From Gammaproteobacteria bacterium (GTDB taxonomy: Bacteria > Pseudomonadota > Gammaproteobacteria > Steroidobacterales > Steroidobacteraceae): a DNA stretch of 34,942 nucleotides. The stretch is from positions 1-34,942 of the forward strand of contig JANYLH010000022.1 of NCBI GenBank assembly GCA_025357915.1, read 5' to 3'. A program made the position numbers and the translations under genes. The notes beneath the pieces are model-generated. The model worked only from the letters and a program-made list of their open reading frames with translations, had not been told where the DNA came from and searched no databases. Shown here piece after piece: positions 1-9,974 of the stretch; position 1 is the first letter of the stretch, and every line of letters starts with the position of its first letter.

Positions 1-1682
<1,682 letters not shown>

Positions 1683-1714
1683 TGCGGTCTCTTACAAACG
1701 TAAACAGGACAAGA

Positions 1715-1741
1715 ATTCCTCAACCAGGGTTCCCGAGGAAT
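1715..1741 (-). other. Leader hairpin upstream of rpoD
   Basis: Seven-base arms ATTCCTC (1715-1721) and GAGGAAT (1735-1741) are perfect inverted repeats. Inside them AAC and GTT can pair around a 4-nt loop, leaving a 3-nt bulge. On the minus strand the hairpin lies between the candidate rpoD -10 box and the rpoD ATG. No T-run follows, so it does not look like an intrinsic terminator. A processing or stability element between dnaG and rpoD is possible. Confidence 0.45.
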
Positions 1742-1788
1742 AAAGGGAACGCGCCGGAAGGGGCGAAATGGGTGCGGAAAATCCTGCA

Positions 1789-1794
1789 ATTATA
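1789..1794 (-). promoter_or_regulatory. Perfect sigma-70 -10 box for rpoD
   Basis: The minus strand reads TATAAT here, 106 bp before the rpoD ATG, in the gap between the dnaG stop and rpoD. It predicts a start near 1782. No good -35 hexamer is visible at 16-18 bp, and there is no TGn extension. It would let rpoD be transcribed separately from dnaG. Confidence 0.5.
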
Positions 1795-1850
1795 CTGACT
1801 TGGCGCAGTGAAAGGCCAGTTTGGCCCGGCGGGAACGGGTGGCGGCACGG

Positions 1851-3689
1851 CTAGCCGGGCCGGGGTGCCGGACGCCTGTTAAGTGATTGAAATTCAAAGC
1901 GTTCTTCAGCGCTGGCGGCACCCGACTCGACCTTGCTGAGCAGCTCGTCATAGCCCCGGGCCTGGCGCTCCTGGCCGACCTGGGCAATGAGCCGGCCGAG
2001 GATCCCCAGCAATTCGGAACCAGCCTGCGAGTGATCGAGGAGGATGCGCTCGGCCTGCAGCTCGCCCAGGCGTCGATGCTCGGGCCGTTCGCGCCATTCC
2101 TCGAGCAGCTGCGAGCTCGTGCGGCGCGGCTGCTCGCGCAGCGCCTCGAGCAGCTCGCGGAGTGTCGCGATGCCGCCGAGTTCGGCTTCGCCGATGTCGG
2201 CGAGCGCCAACAGCACGGCGGCCGAGACCGCCGCGGCGGTCGCCGGAAAATGCAGCAGCGTCTGGATCGCCTGCGTCACGAGGCCACGGCGGCCGGTGCC
2301 GTCGCCACGCGCAGCGCCGCGGCGGGAACTGGCGTTGCGCGAGTGCGCTGCTTCGCCGTCCCCGGAACCGGGCGCTTCGGGAGCGGCCGCCAGGTCCGAA
2401 TGCAGCAGTTCGCGCAGCCGGTCGGCACCGAGGCCCACTTCCTGTGCGATACGCGCGAGCAGCAATTCCAGGTACACGCCCTGGGGAATCCTGGCGAGCA
2501 AGGGCCGCGCCAGCGCGACGAACTTGGCGCGGCCGTCTGCGTGCGCGAGATCGGCCTGCTCGCGCAGGTGCGCGGCCAGGTATTCGGACAGCGGCAGGGC
2601 GCCGGCCAGGCGCGCTTCGAAGGCTTCGCTTCCTTCGCGGCCGACCAGGCTGTCCGGGTCCTCGCCCTCGGGCAGGAACAGGAAACGCAGCTCGCGGCCT
2701 TCGCGCGCTTCGGGCAGCGCGTTTTGCAGCGCGCGCCAGGCCGCGGCGCGGCCCGCGCGATCGCCGTCGAAGGCGAACACCACTTCGCTGACCAGTCGGA
2801 AGGCGCGCTTGAGATGCTCAGGCGTGGTGGCCGTGCCGAGCGTCGCCACGGCATAGGCGATACCGGCCTGGTGGAGCCGCACCACGTCCATGTAACCCTC
2901 GACAATCAGCAGGCGCTTGAGGCTGGTGCGCGCCAGGCGGATCTCGTGCAGGCCGTACAGTTCCTGGCCTTTATGAAACAGCGCAGTTTCCGGGGAGTTC
3001 AAATATTTGGGTTCACCCTCGCCCAGCACGCGGCCGCCGAAGCCGAGCACCCGCCCGCGCGGATCGCGGATCGGGAACATGACGCGGTCGCGGAAGCGGT
3101 CGTACCACGGTTCGCTCCCGGGGCGCGGCGTGTCGCGCTCGATGATGAGCCCGGTGGCGGACAGCGCGCGCCGCGATTCGTCCGTGGCGCCAAAGCGGCG
3201 CAGCACTTCGTTCCAGGCGTCGCTCGCATAGCCGATGCGGAAGCGCTCGGCGATCGCGGCGTCGAGTCCGCGGCCGCGCAGGTAGGCGCGCGCGCGCTCG
3301 CTGCCCGCTAGATTCTCCTGGTAGAATCCGGCTACCCGGCCAAGCAGTTCTGTGAGTTCTTCCTGGACTCGCGGCGGACCGCCGCCGCCCTCATGGGGAA
3401 CCTCCATCCCGAGGCGCCCGGCCAGTTCCTCGACCGCTTCCGGGAACGGCAGCTGCTCGTAATTCATGAGGAAGCCGAGCGCCGTGCCGTGCGCGCCGCA
3501 GCCAAAGCAATGATAGAACTGCTTGTCGGGGCTCACCCAGAACGAAGCCGTCTTTTCATCGTGGAACGGGCAGCAGGCCTTGTACTCGCGGCCGGCCTTC
3601 TTCAGGGGCACGCGGCTGCCGATGATCTCGACGATATCGGCGCGCGCGATCAGCTCATCGATGAAGCTCTGGGGAATCCGGCCGGCCAT
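1851..3689 (-). CDS. dnaG: DNA primase DnaG
   Basis: Synthesises RNA primers for the lagging strand and for replication restart, working with DnaB helicase. The protein is 612 aa from the ATG at 3689 (MAGRIPQSFIDELIARADIV), close to the E. coli length of 581. The N-terminal CHC2 zinc-binding domain has C40, H43, C61 and C64, the same numbers as in E. coli. The TOPRIM catalytic core shows EGYMD (264-268) and DGDRAG (308-313), carrying the metal-binding acids. The C-terminal helicase-binding region is more divergent. The frame stays open further upstream, but that part has no primase similarity and would run through the acdS start region. A weak AAGG ribosome-binding site precedes the ATG. rpsU, normally just upstream, is about 6.7 kb away here. 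Confidence 0.97.
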   Translation of the reverse strand: MAGRIPQSFIDELIARADIVEIIGSRVPLKKAGREYKACCPFHDEKTASFWVSPDKQFYHCFGCGAHGTALGFLMNYEQLPFPEAVEELAGRLGMEVPHEGGGGPPRVQEELTELLGRVAGFYQENLAGSERARAYLRGRGLDAAIAERFRIGYASDAWNEVLRRFGATDESRRALSATGLIIERDTPRPGSEPWYDRFRDRVMFPIRDPRGRVLGFGGRVLGEGEPKYLNSPETALFHKGQELYGLHEIRLARTSLKRLLIVEGYMDVVRLHQAGIAYAVATLGTATTPEHLKRAFRLVSEVVFAFDGDRAGRAAAWRALQNALPEAREGRELRFLFLPEGEDPDSLVGREGSEAFEARLAGALPLSEYLAAHLREQADLAHADGRAKFVALARPLLARIPQGVYLELLLARIAQEVGLGADRLRELLHSDLAAAPEAPGSGDGEAAHSRNASSRRGAARGDGTGRRGLVTQAIQTLLHFPATAAAVSAAVLLALADIGEAELGGIATLRELLEALREQPRRTSSQLLEEWRERPEHRRLGELQAERILLDHSQAGSELLGILGRLIAQVGQERQARGYDELLSKVESGAASAEERFEFQSLNRRPAPRPG

Positions 3690-3704
3690 GCCTTCAAGTC
3701 TACC

Positions 3705-3722
3705 CGAGTGAGCGCTCACTCG
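3705..3722. promoter_or_regulatory. 18-bp perfect palindrome between dnaG and acdS
   Basis: CGAGTGAGCGCTCACTCG is identical to its reverse complement over all 18 bases. It lies in the 97-bp gap between the divergent dnaG (start 3689) and acdS (start 3787). Size and symmetry fit an operator for a dimeric repressor; similar GAGTGAnCGnTCACTC sites are typical of TetR-family regulators. No TetR-type gene is in the window. A poor -10-like TAGACT for dnaG abuts it at 3698-3703. Which gene it controls cannot be told from the sequence. Confidence 0.6.
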
Positions 3723-3786
3723 ACGTCGGCGGCACCGCTGGTCGACAATGCACCGGCAACACCCCCGGCAACCGCGAGCCCGAACG

Positions 3787-4803
3787 ATGAACCTGCAGCG
3801 CTTTCCCCGCCATCCGCTGACCTTCGGTCCCACGCCTATCCAGCCGCTCAAGCGCCTGAGCGCACACCTGGGTGGCAAGGTGGATCTGTACGCCAAGCGC
3901 GAGGACTGCAACAGCGGCCTCGCCTTCGGCGGCAACAAGACCCGCAAGCTCGAGTACCTGGTACCCGAGGCCCTCGCCCAGGGGTGCGACACGCTGGTTT
4001 CGATCGGCGGCATCCAGTCGAACCAGACGCGGCAGGTGGCCGCCGTGGCCGCGCACCTGGGCATGAAGTGCGTGCTGGTGCAGGAGAACTGGGTCAACTA
4101 CTCGGACGCGGTGTACGACCGCGTGGGCAACATCGAGATGTCACGCATCCTCGGCGCTGAGGTGCGGCTGGACGCGGCCGGCTTCGACATCGGCATCCGT
4201 CCCAGCTGGGAGCAGGCGCTCGAGGACGTGCGCCGCTCCGGGGGCAAGCCGTTCCCGATTCCGGCCGGTTGCTCCGAGCATCCGCTGGGCGGGCTGGGCT
4301 TCGTCGGCTTCGCCGAGGAAGTGCGGGCGCAGGAGCGCGAGCTCGGATTCCGGTTCGATTACATCGTCGTGTGTTCGGTGACCGGCAGCACGCAGGCCGG
4401 AATGATCGTGGGCTTCGCCGCGGATGGCCGGGCCGGGCGCGTGATCGGCATCGACGCTTCCGCGAGGCCGGTGCCGACGCGCGCGCAGGTGCTGCGCATC
4501 GCGCAGCACACGGCCGCTCTGGTCGAGCTCGGGCGCGAGATCACCGAGCGGGACGTCGTGCTTGATACCCGCTACGGGGGCCCGGAGTATGGCCTGCCCA
4601 ATGAGGGAACGCTGGAGGCGATCCGGCTTTGTGCGCGCCAGGAAGGTATGCTCACCGACCCCGTGTACGAGGGCAAGTCGATGCACGGCATGATCGACAT
4701 GGTTCGCCGCGGCGAGTTTGCGCCCGGCTCCCGGGTGCTGTACGCCCACCTGGGCGGCGTGCCCGCGCTGAACGCCTACAGTTTCCTGTTCCGCAACGGC
4801 TGA
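3787..4803 (+). CDS. acdS: 1-aminocyclopropane-1-carboxylate (ACC) deaminase
   Basis: PLP enzyme converting ACC, the plant ethylene precursor, to 2-oxobutyrate and ammonia in the cytoplasm. At 338 aa it has the same length as the Pseudomonas enzyme, and long blocks look near-identical from memory. The start [18 protein letters not shown] matches that family. K51 in GGNKTRK is the PLP lysine. The residues separating true ACC deaminases from D-cysteine desulfhydrases are both the deaminase type: E295 in YEGKSMHG and L322 in YAHLGGVPA. This makes the assignment more specific than usual. No acdR (Lrp-type) regulator is adjacent. The next gene starts 28 bp downstream and may be co-transcribed. The ribosome-binding site is weak. 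acdS is often spread horizontally among plant-associated bacteria, and here it sits inside a split housekeeping operon. Confidence 0.95.
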   Translation: MNLQRFPRHPLTFGPTPIQPLKRLSAHLGGKVDLYAKREDCNSGLAFGGNKTRKLEYLVPEALAQGCDTLVSIGGIQSNQTRQVAAVAAHLGMKCVLVQENWVNYSDAVYDRVGNIEMSRILGAEVRLDAAGFDIGIRPSWEQALEDVRRSGGKPFPIPAGCSEHPLGGLGFVGFAEEVRAQERELGFRFDYIVVCSVTGSTQAGMIVGFAADGRAGRVIGIDASARPVPTRAQVLRIAQHTAALVELGREITERDVVLDTRYGGPEYGLPNEGTLEAIRLCARQEGMLTDPVYEGKSMHGMIDMVRRGEFAPGSRVLYAHLGGVPALNAYSFLFRNG

Positions 4804-4831
4804 TGCCGCCAACGTTGCCAGGACCGACCCG

Positions 4832-5605
4832 ATGAGATTCTCGACCGCCATCGTCCGCGTCCCCGGCCTGTCCTACGCCGACGGCCTGACCACCTCGGCC
4901 GAGGGCCGGCCGGACATTGGCAGGGCCCGCGCGCAGCACGCGGACTACTGCAAAGCGCTGCGCGCCTGCGGCGTGCAAGTCACGCAGCTGCCGGCCGATG
5001 AGCGCTTCCCCGATGGCACCTTCGTCGAGGACACCGCGGTGATCGCGGAGCGCGTGGCCATCATCACGCGGCCCGGCGCAGCCTCGCGCGAGGGCGAAGT
5101 GCCGGCGGTGGCCGCTGCACTACGCCAGTTCAGGCCCGCTCTCGAACAGATCGAATCACCCGGAAGTGTCGATGGGGGCGACATCTGCCAGGCCGAAGAA
5201 CATTTCTTCATCGGCATTTCCGCCCGCACCAACCAGGACGGTGCGGCTCAGCTGGCGGCCATCCTGGCGCGCCATGGATACACGGCGTCGCTGGTCGACA
5301 TCCGTGCGCATCGTTCGCTGCTGCATCTGAAATCCGGCATCACTTACCTCGGTGAGCGTCGTTTCGTGATTGCCCGCGACGCGCCGCGGCCTGCCGGGCT
5401 CGCGCCATACGAGTTGATCGAGGTCGACACAGCCGAGGCCTATGCCGCCAACGGCATACGCGTGAATGATTTTGTGCTGGTGGCGGCGGGCTTCCCGCGG
5501 CTGGCCGCCCGGCTCGACGAACTGGGCTATGCCGTCCGTTGCCTCGAAGTGTCCGAGTTCCGGAAGATGGACGGTGGACTCAGTTGCCTGTCGCTGCGGT
5601 TCTGA
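4832..5605 (+). CDS. ddaH: NG,NG-dimethylarginine dimethylaminohydrolase (DDAH)
   Basis: Hydrolyses NG-methylated arginines to citrulline plus methyl- or dimethylamine; member of the guanidino-group-modifying (pentein) superfamily. The protein is 257 aa, about the usual bacterial DDAH size. Family motifs include FPDGTFVEDTAV (59-70), VDGGDI (113-118), the catalytic His165 in LLHLKSG, and the nucleophile Cys252 in the C-terminal GGLSCLSLRF. The His-Cys spacing equals that of the Pseudomonas enzyme (H162, C249), shifted by three. The gene follows acdS by 28 bp on the same strand. Its last 26 bp overlap the 3' end of the convergent MFS gene. The main alternative, arginine deiminase, is longer and has a different domain layout. 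Confidence 0.92.
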   Translation: MRFSTAIVRVPGLSYADGLTTSAEGRPDIGRARAQHADYCKALRACGVQVTQLPADERFPDGTFVEDTAVIAERVAIITRPGAASREGEVPAVAAALRQFRPALEQIESPGSVDGGDICQAEEHFFIGISARTNQDGAAQLAAILARHGYTASLVDIRAHRSLLHLKSGITYLGERRFVIARDAPRPAGLAPYELIEVDTAEAYAANGIRVNDFVLVAAGFPRLAARLDELGYAVRCLEVSEFRKMDGGLSCLSLRF

Positions 5606-6845
5606 CGCGCCGCTCGTACCGCAACAGCAGCAACGAGAACACGAACGCCATCAGGCCCAGCAGGCCGAAGAACCACAGCATCGCCGCGTACCCCTGTACG
5701 TGCGCCGCGCTCGCGCCGCTGCGGTCGTTGAGGTAACCCGCGATCACGTTGGCTGAGGCCAGACCGGCGTTCTGCAGCATGGTCATGAGTCCATAGGCGG
5801 TGCCGAGCTGCGCGGCCGTGGCGACGCGCGCCACCGCCGGCCACATCACCGCGGGAACCAGCGAGAAACTCACGCCGAGCAGCGCCGTCGATACCCACAG
5901 GTTCACGCCACCGCTAACCAGGAACAGGAAACTCAGCGGCAGCAACAGCGAGCCGATGAGCAGCAGCAGTGCATGAGCGCCGACGCGGTCGACCAGCAGG
6001 CCGAACAGCGGCGTCGCAAACACGGCAGCCAGGAACACGTAGCTGTTCAGCGTACTGGCGGCGTCGAGCGACAGGCCGTGCGCGTGCTGGAAATACTCGA
6101 TCGCGAAGGTGCTGCGGAACGGCAGGATGACCGCATAGAACGTGACGCAGATACCGACGATGTACCAGTAGCCGGCGCGGAAGCGCAGCAAGTTGCGCCA
6201 GTCGATGCCCTCGCTCGGTGGCGCAAGCGCGAGCGTGCCGCGGCCCGCTTCGCGCCGATCCACCACGTAGTAGACCGCGGCGGCCGCGAGGCTCAGGGCC
6301 GCGAAGCCCGTCGCCAGCCACAGCGGCGCCTGCCAGCCTCTGGCGTACAGCGAGTCCGCGAACGAGGGTGAACGATCCGCGAAGTAGGAGCCGAGCCGCG
6401 CCAGGCTCAGGTTAAGCGCGAAGAACAGCGCGAAATAGCGTCCCACGAACCACTGCGCCAGCGCCACGGTCAGCGCCACGATCATGGTCTCGGCGCCCAC
6501 GCCAAACAGCAACCGGCCCAGCACCATGATTGGAAACAGACTCCCGAGCGCCGTGAGCACCGCGCCCACCAGGCACAGGAACGTGGCCCAGAAGACCACG
6601 CGCCGGGCGCCAAGGCGATCGGTCAGGACTCCGCCGACCAGCACCAGGAAGATGTTGGGGAAGCTGTAGACCGCGTTGAGCGTACCGATCTGGGTTTGCG
6701 AGAAACCGAGCTGGCGCCCGAGCAGGTCGACGACGGGACCGATCGAGTCGTAGACGTAGTAGTTGCCGAGCATCAGCAAGGCCGCCGCCGTGAACATGAC
6801 GGCCTGGGCGGTGGCAGAAGGAGCGCGGTGGCGCGGCGGGCTCAT
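5580..6845 (-). CDS. MFS transporter resembling MFSD1-type dipeptide carriers
   Basis: Inner-membrane carrier of the major facilitator superfamily, 421 aa from the ATG at 6845, with about twelve hydrophobic segments. Motif A lies after the second helix (GGVLTDRLGARR, residues 71-82). Several blocks recall animal MFSD1, a lysosomal dipeptide transporter: NYYVYD (28-33), the AVYSFPN stretch, LGRLLFGVGAET, LSLARLGS, TPLFGLLVDRVG and MWPAVARVATAAQLGTAYG. That comparison is from memory and not from an alignment, so dipeptide transport is inferred. The gene overlaps the 3' end of ddaH by 26 bp (convergent) and is divergent from the APC permease, with an 87-bp gap carrying two small dyads. A secreted DPP III-like peptidase two genes away fits a peptide-uptake role. 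Confidence 0.85.
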   Translation of the reverse strand: MSPPRHRAPSATAQAVMFTAAALLMLGNYYVYDSIGPVVDLLGRQLGFSQTQIGTLNAVYSFPNIFLVLVGGVLTDRLGARRVVFWATFLCLVGAVLTALGSLFPIMVLGRLLFGVGAETMIVALTVALAQWFVGRYFALFFALNLSLARLGSYFADRSPSFADSLYARGWQAPLWLATGFAALSLAAAAVYYVVDRREAGRGTLALAPPSEGIDWRNLLRFRAGYWYIVGICVTFYAVILPFRSTFAIEYFQHAHGLSLDAASTLNSYVFLAAVFATPLFGLLVDRVGAHALLLLIGSLLLPLSFLFLVSGGVNLWVSTALLGVSFSLVPAVMWPAVARVATAAQLGTAYGLMTMLQNAGLASANVIAGYLNDRSGASAAHVQGYAAMLWFFGLLGLMAFVFSLLLLRYERRVRTAATGN

Positions 6846-6848
6846 GGC

Positions 6849-6878
6849 CTGGCAATATGCCAGAGCCGTAGGTGGCTC
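6849..6878. promoter_or_regulatory. Two adjacent small dyads between divergent transporter genes
   Basis: CTGGCA-ATA-TGCCAG (6849-6863, six-base arms) is followed directly by GAGCC-N6-GGCTC (6863-6878, five-base arms). Both lie in the 87-bp gap between the MFS gene (start 6845) and the APC permease (start 6933). They could be operator half-sites or leader hairpins of the MFS transcript. Short arms in GC-rich DNA make chance likely. Confidence 0.25.
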
Positions 6879-6932
6879 GTGGCGCAATCGGCCCTCTGTG
6901 CTGCTGCGCGCGATGATGCTACGGTAGTGCGC

Positions 6933-8231
6933 ATGGCTGAGAACAAACGTGACGCCGGCCTGCTGCGCGGGGTCGGTGTGTGGGGACTCGCCTCCAGCAC
7001 GGTCTGCATCACCGTCGGCGCCGGGATCTTCGCGCTGCCGGCGGCGCTCGCCGCGAGCGTCGGTACGTATGCGCCGCTCGCGCTGCTGGCCTGCGCCGTG
7101 GCCGTGGGCGCGGTGGCCGCCTGTTTTGCCGAGGGTGGCAGCCGCATCGCCAGCAGCGGCGGCGCCTACGGTTATGTGGTCGCCGCGTTCGGGCCGCTGA
7201 CCGGGTTCGTGGCTGGCACGCTTGCCTGGTTCGCCAGCGTGCTTGCGAGCGGCGGCGTGTCCGCCGCACTGGCCGACGTGGTGGCCAGTCTGGTCCCGCC
7301 AGCCTTCCAGCCCGTGGTGCGCCTGGTGGTGATCGTCGTCGTCATTGGCGCCATCGCGCTGGTCAACGTCGGTGGCGTCATGCGCGCGACGCGATTGATC
7401 AACGCCGCCACCGTGCTGAAGCTCCTGCCGTTGCTCATCTTTGTGCTCATCGGCGCGACTGCCATGCACGGCGGCAATTTCGTGCAGACCGTGCACAGCG
7501 ACACCGCCGGTCTTGGACGGGCGATGATTCTCTCGCTGTTCGCGTTCTCGGGCCTGGAGATTTCGCTGTGCGCGAGCGGCGAGGTGGCGGAGCCGGCGCG
7601 CACGATTCCGCGCGCACTGGTGTTGTCCATGGTGCTGGTGGCGTTGCTGTACGTGGCAATCCAGGTCGTCGCACAGGGGATCCTGGGTCCGGCGCTGGCG
7701 TCCTCGAAATTGCCGCTCGCCGATGCCATGGGTCGCATCAGCCCAGCGCTCCGCCTGCTGATGCTGGCGGGCGCGTCGGTATCGATGTTCGGCCTGCTGA
7801 GCAGCGAGCTGCTCGGCAACCCGCGCATCCTGTTCGCCTTTGCGCGCGACGGCCTGCTGCCGCGCGTGCTGGGACGGGTCCACGAGCGCAGTCACGCGCC
7901 GCACGTGGCGATCCTCGTCAACGCCGCGATCGCCATGGGCCTGGCGCTGACCGGCACCTTTGCCGAACTGGTGGTCCTGTCGGCGCTGGCGACAGCGCCC
8001 CTTTATATCCTGGGCTGCGCAGCGTCCTGGCGCCTGTCCCGGCGTGGCGTCGCGCAGATGGGGACGCCGTTGAATTTTCGCTGGCTCGGCACCGCGACGA
8101 TCGTGGCCATCGCCAGCATGCTGGTGCTGATTGCGCTGGCGGCACGCGCCGAAATCCTGGGACTGGCGGCACTGATCAGCGGCAGTGTTATCAGCTACCT
8201 GCTGCTAGGGCAAAACCGCTCCTCAGGCTGA
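6933..8231 (+). CDS. APC-superfamily amino acid permease
   Basis: Integral membrane protein of 432 aa with about twelve hydrophobic segments. Near the N-terminus it carries the TM1 glycine motif of APC transporters (GAGIF, residues 29-33) after a short cytoplasmic start MAENKRDAGLLRG. The PARTIPRAL and GNPRILFAFARDGLLPR stretches are typical of amino acid-polyamine-organocation permeases. The substrate cannot be read from the sequence; arginine-derived or general amino acids would suit its neighbours. The ATG at 6933 was chosen because the hydrophilic leader before TM1 then has normal length; the frame stays open upstream into the MFS gene on the other strand. The metallopeptidase gene starts about 37 bp downstream on the same strand, so the two may form one transcript. 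Confidence 0.9.
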   Translation: MAENKRDAGLLRGVGVWGLASSTVCITVGAGIFALPAALAASVGTYAPLALLACAVAVGAVAACFAEGGSRIASSGGAYGYVVAAFGPLTGFVAGTLAWFASVLASGGVSAALADVVASLVPPAFQPVVRLVVIVVVIGAIALVNVGGVMRATRLINAATVLKLLPLLIFVLIGATAMHGGNFVQTVHSDTAGLGRAMILSLFAFSGLEISLCASGEVAEPARTIPRALVLSMVLVALLYVAIQVVAQGILGPALASSKLPLADAMGRISPALRLLMLAGASVSMFGLLSSELLGNPRILFAFARDGLLPRVLGRVHERSHAPHVAILVNAAIAMGLALTGTFAELVVLSALATAPLYILGCAASWRLSRRGVAQMGTPLNFRWLGTATIVAIASMLVLIALAARAEILGLAALISGSVISYLLLGQNRSSG

Positions 8232-8268
8232 CGGCCCAGCCGCCGCGTATTACATGAGGTTAATTGCG

Positions 8269-9948
8269 ATGCAACGACCGTATTTTCGAATACTGACAGG
8301 GGCGCTGGCCGGTTTCGCCGTTGCGGGCGGCAGCGTGCATGCGGCCGCGCCTGGCGTCGCCGCACTGCAAACCATGACGGCGCGCTTTGCGCCGGTCGAC
8401 GTGCGGGTCGATCTGTCGCAGCTGCCGGTGAATGAACGGCAGGCGCTGGCAGCGATGGTCCGCGCCGCGCAGATCATGGACGCGCTCTACCTGCGCCAAG
8501 TGTCGCCGCGCAACGAGTCGCAGCTGCTGGCGCTGCTCCAGGACGGCTCGCCGCTGGGCCAGGCGCGAGTGCGGTACTTCATGATCAACAAGGGACCCTG
8601 GTCCGAGCTCGATGTCAATGAAGCCTTTGTTCCCGGCGTGGGCGAGCGCCCGGCGCAGGCCAATTTCTATCCCGTGGACGCGACGCGCGGGGAAGTCGAA
8701 ACCTGGCTCAAGTCCCTGCCCGAGCCGGAGCACGAGGCTGCGGCGGGGTTCTTCACGGTTATTCGCCGCACCAGTGCGGGCGCGCTCACGGCCGTGCCGT
8801 ATGCGCTCGAGTACCAGAACGAACTGGGCGAGGCGGCGCGGTACCTGCGCGCCGCCGCCGCACTCACAGCGCAGCCGACGCTCCGGGCGTTTCTCGAGAA
8901 GCGCGCCGCGGCCTTCGCCAGCAACGACTATTTCGACAGCGACATGGCGTGGATGGATCTGGACGCGTCGATCGAGCCGACCATCGGACCCTACGAGGTG
9001 TACGAGGATCGCTGGTTCAATTTCAAGGCGGCGTTCGAGGCCTTCATCACGGTGCGCGACGCGGCCGAATCGGCCAAGCTGGCGCACTTCAGCGCCGAGC
9101 TGCAGGAGCTGGAAGATCACCTGCCGATCGATCCGCAATTGCGCAACCCGAAACTCGGCGGCTACGCGCCGATCCGCGTGGTGAACGTGGTCTACAACAG
9201 CGGCGACGGCAATCACGCCACGCAGACCGCGGCCTTCAACCTGCCGAACGACGAGCGGGTGGTGAGCGCCAAGGGCTCGAAGCGCGTGCTGCTGAAGAAT
9301 TTCCAGCAGGCCAAGTATCAGAAGGTGCTGGTGCCGATCGCTGCGCGTGTGCTTGCGCCCGCGGACCGCAAGCAGGTCGCGTTCGAGCCGTTCTTCACGC
9401 ACATCCTGATGCACGAGCTGATGCACGGCCTGGGTCCGCAGGCGATCCGCGTCGATGGCCGCGCCACCACCGTGCGCCAGGAACTCAAGGAACTGAACGG
9501 CCCGCTCGAGGAAGCGAAGGCCGACGTCTCGGGCCTATGGGCACTGCAGTACCTGATGGACAAGGGCGTGATCAACAAGCGCATGGAACGCGCCACCTAC
9601 ACCACATTCCTGGCCTCCACGTTCCGGACGCTCCGCTTCGGCCTGGCCGATGCGCACGCACGCGGCATGGCGTTGCAGGTGAACAATTTCCTGGATCACG
9701 GTGCGATCCGCATCGCGCACGATGGCACGTTTTCGCTCGACACCGCCAAGGCGAAGCAGGCGGTGACCGACCTGACCCACGACATCATGACGCTGCAGGC
9801 GCACGGTGATTACGCGGGTGTGAAGGCACTGCTGACGCGCATGGTGGTGATCCGGCCCGCCGTGCAGCACATGCTCGATCGCTTGCAGGATGTGCCGGTG
9901 GATATCGCGCCGCGCCTGGTGACGGCGGCGGAGTTGACCGCTCAATAG
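8269..9948 (+). CDS. Secreted dipeptidyl-peptidase III-like zinc metallopeptidase (M49-like)
   Basis: About 559 aa from the ATG at 8269. That start has GAGG nine bases upstream and gives a clean signal peptide (MQRPYFRILTGALAG, then cleavage near VHA-A). An ATG at 8254 adds five residues but has no ribosome-binding site. In the longer numbering, HELMH (387-391) provides two zinc histidines and the catalytic Glu, and EEAKAD (419-424) matches the second M49 motif (EECRAE in human DPP III), making E420 the likely third ligand. Classical DPP III has a six-residue HELLGH; some bacterial members have a five-residue HExxH, as here. The predicted role is removal of dipeptides from oligopeptides in the periplasm, which is a family inference. 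It is convergent with yqeY, 26 bp apart. Confidence 0.82.
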   Translation: MQRPYFRILTGALAGFAVAGGSVHAAAPGVAALQTMTARFAPVDVRVDLSQLPVNERQALAAMVRAAQIMDALYLRQVSPRNESQLLALLQDGSPLGQARVRYFMINKGPWSELDVNEAFVPGVGERPAQANFYPVDATRGEVETWLKSLPEPEHEAAAGFFTVIRRTSAGALTAVPYALEYQNELGEAARYLRAAAALTAQPTLRAFLEKRAAAFASNDYFDSDMAWMDLDASIEPTIGPYEVYEDRWFNFKAAFEAFITVRDAAESAKLAHFSAELQELEDHLPIDPQLRNPKLGGYAPIRVVNVVYNSGDGNHATQTAAFNLPNDERVVSAKGSKRVLLKNFQQAKYQKVLVPIAARVLAPADRKQVAFEPFFTHILMHELMHGLGPQAIRVDGRATTVRQELKELNGPLEEAKADVSGLWALQYLMDKGVINKRMERATYTTFLASTFRTLRFGLADAHARGMALQVNNFLDHGAIRIAHDGTFSLDTAKAKQAVTDLTHDIMTLQAHGDYAGVKALLTRMVVIRPAVQHMLDRLQDVPVDIAPRLVTAAELTAQ

Positions 9949-9974
9949 ACCAGCCGCTGGCGCGGCCTGCGTGC

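Noticed and set aside
1887-3311. Long open frame antisense to dnaG (474 codons)
   Set aside because: Long antisense frames are common at this GC content. It mirrors dnaG codons and shows no domain.
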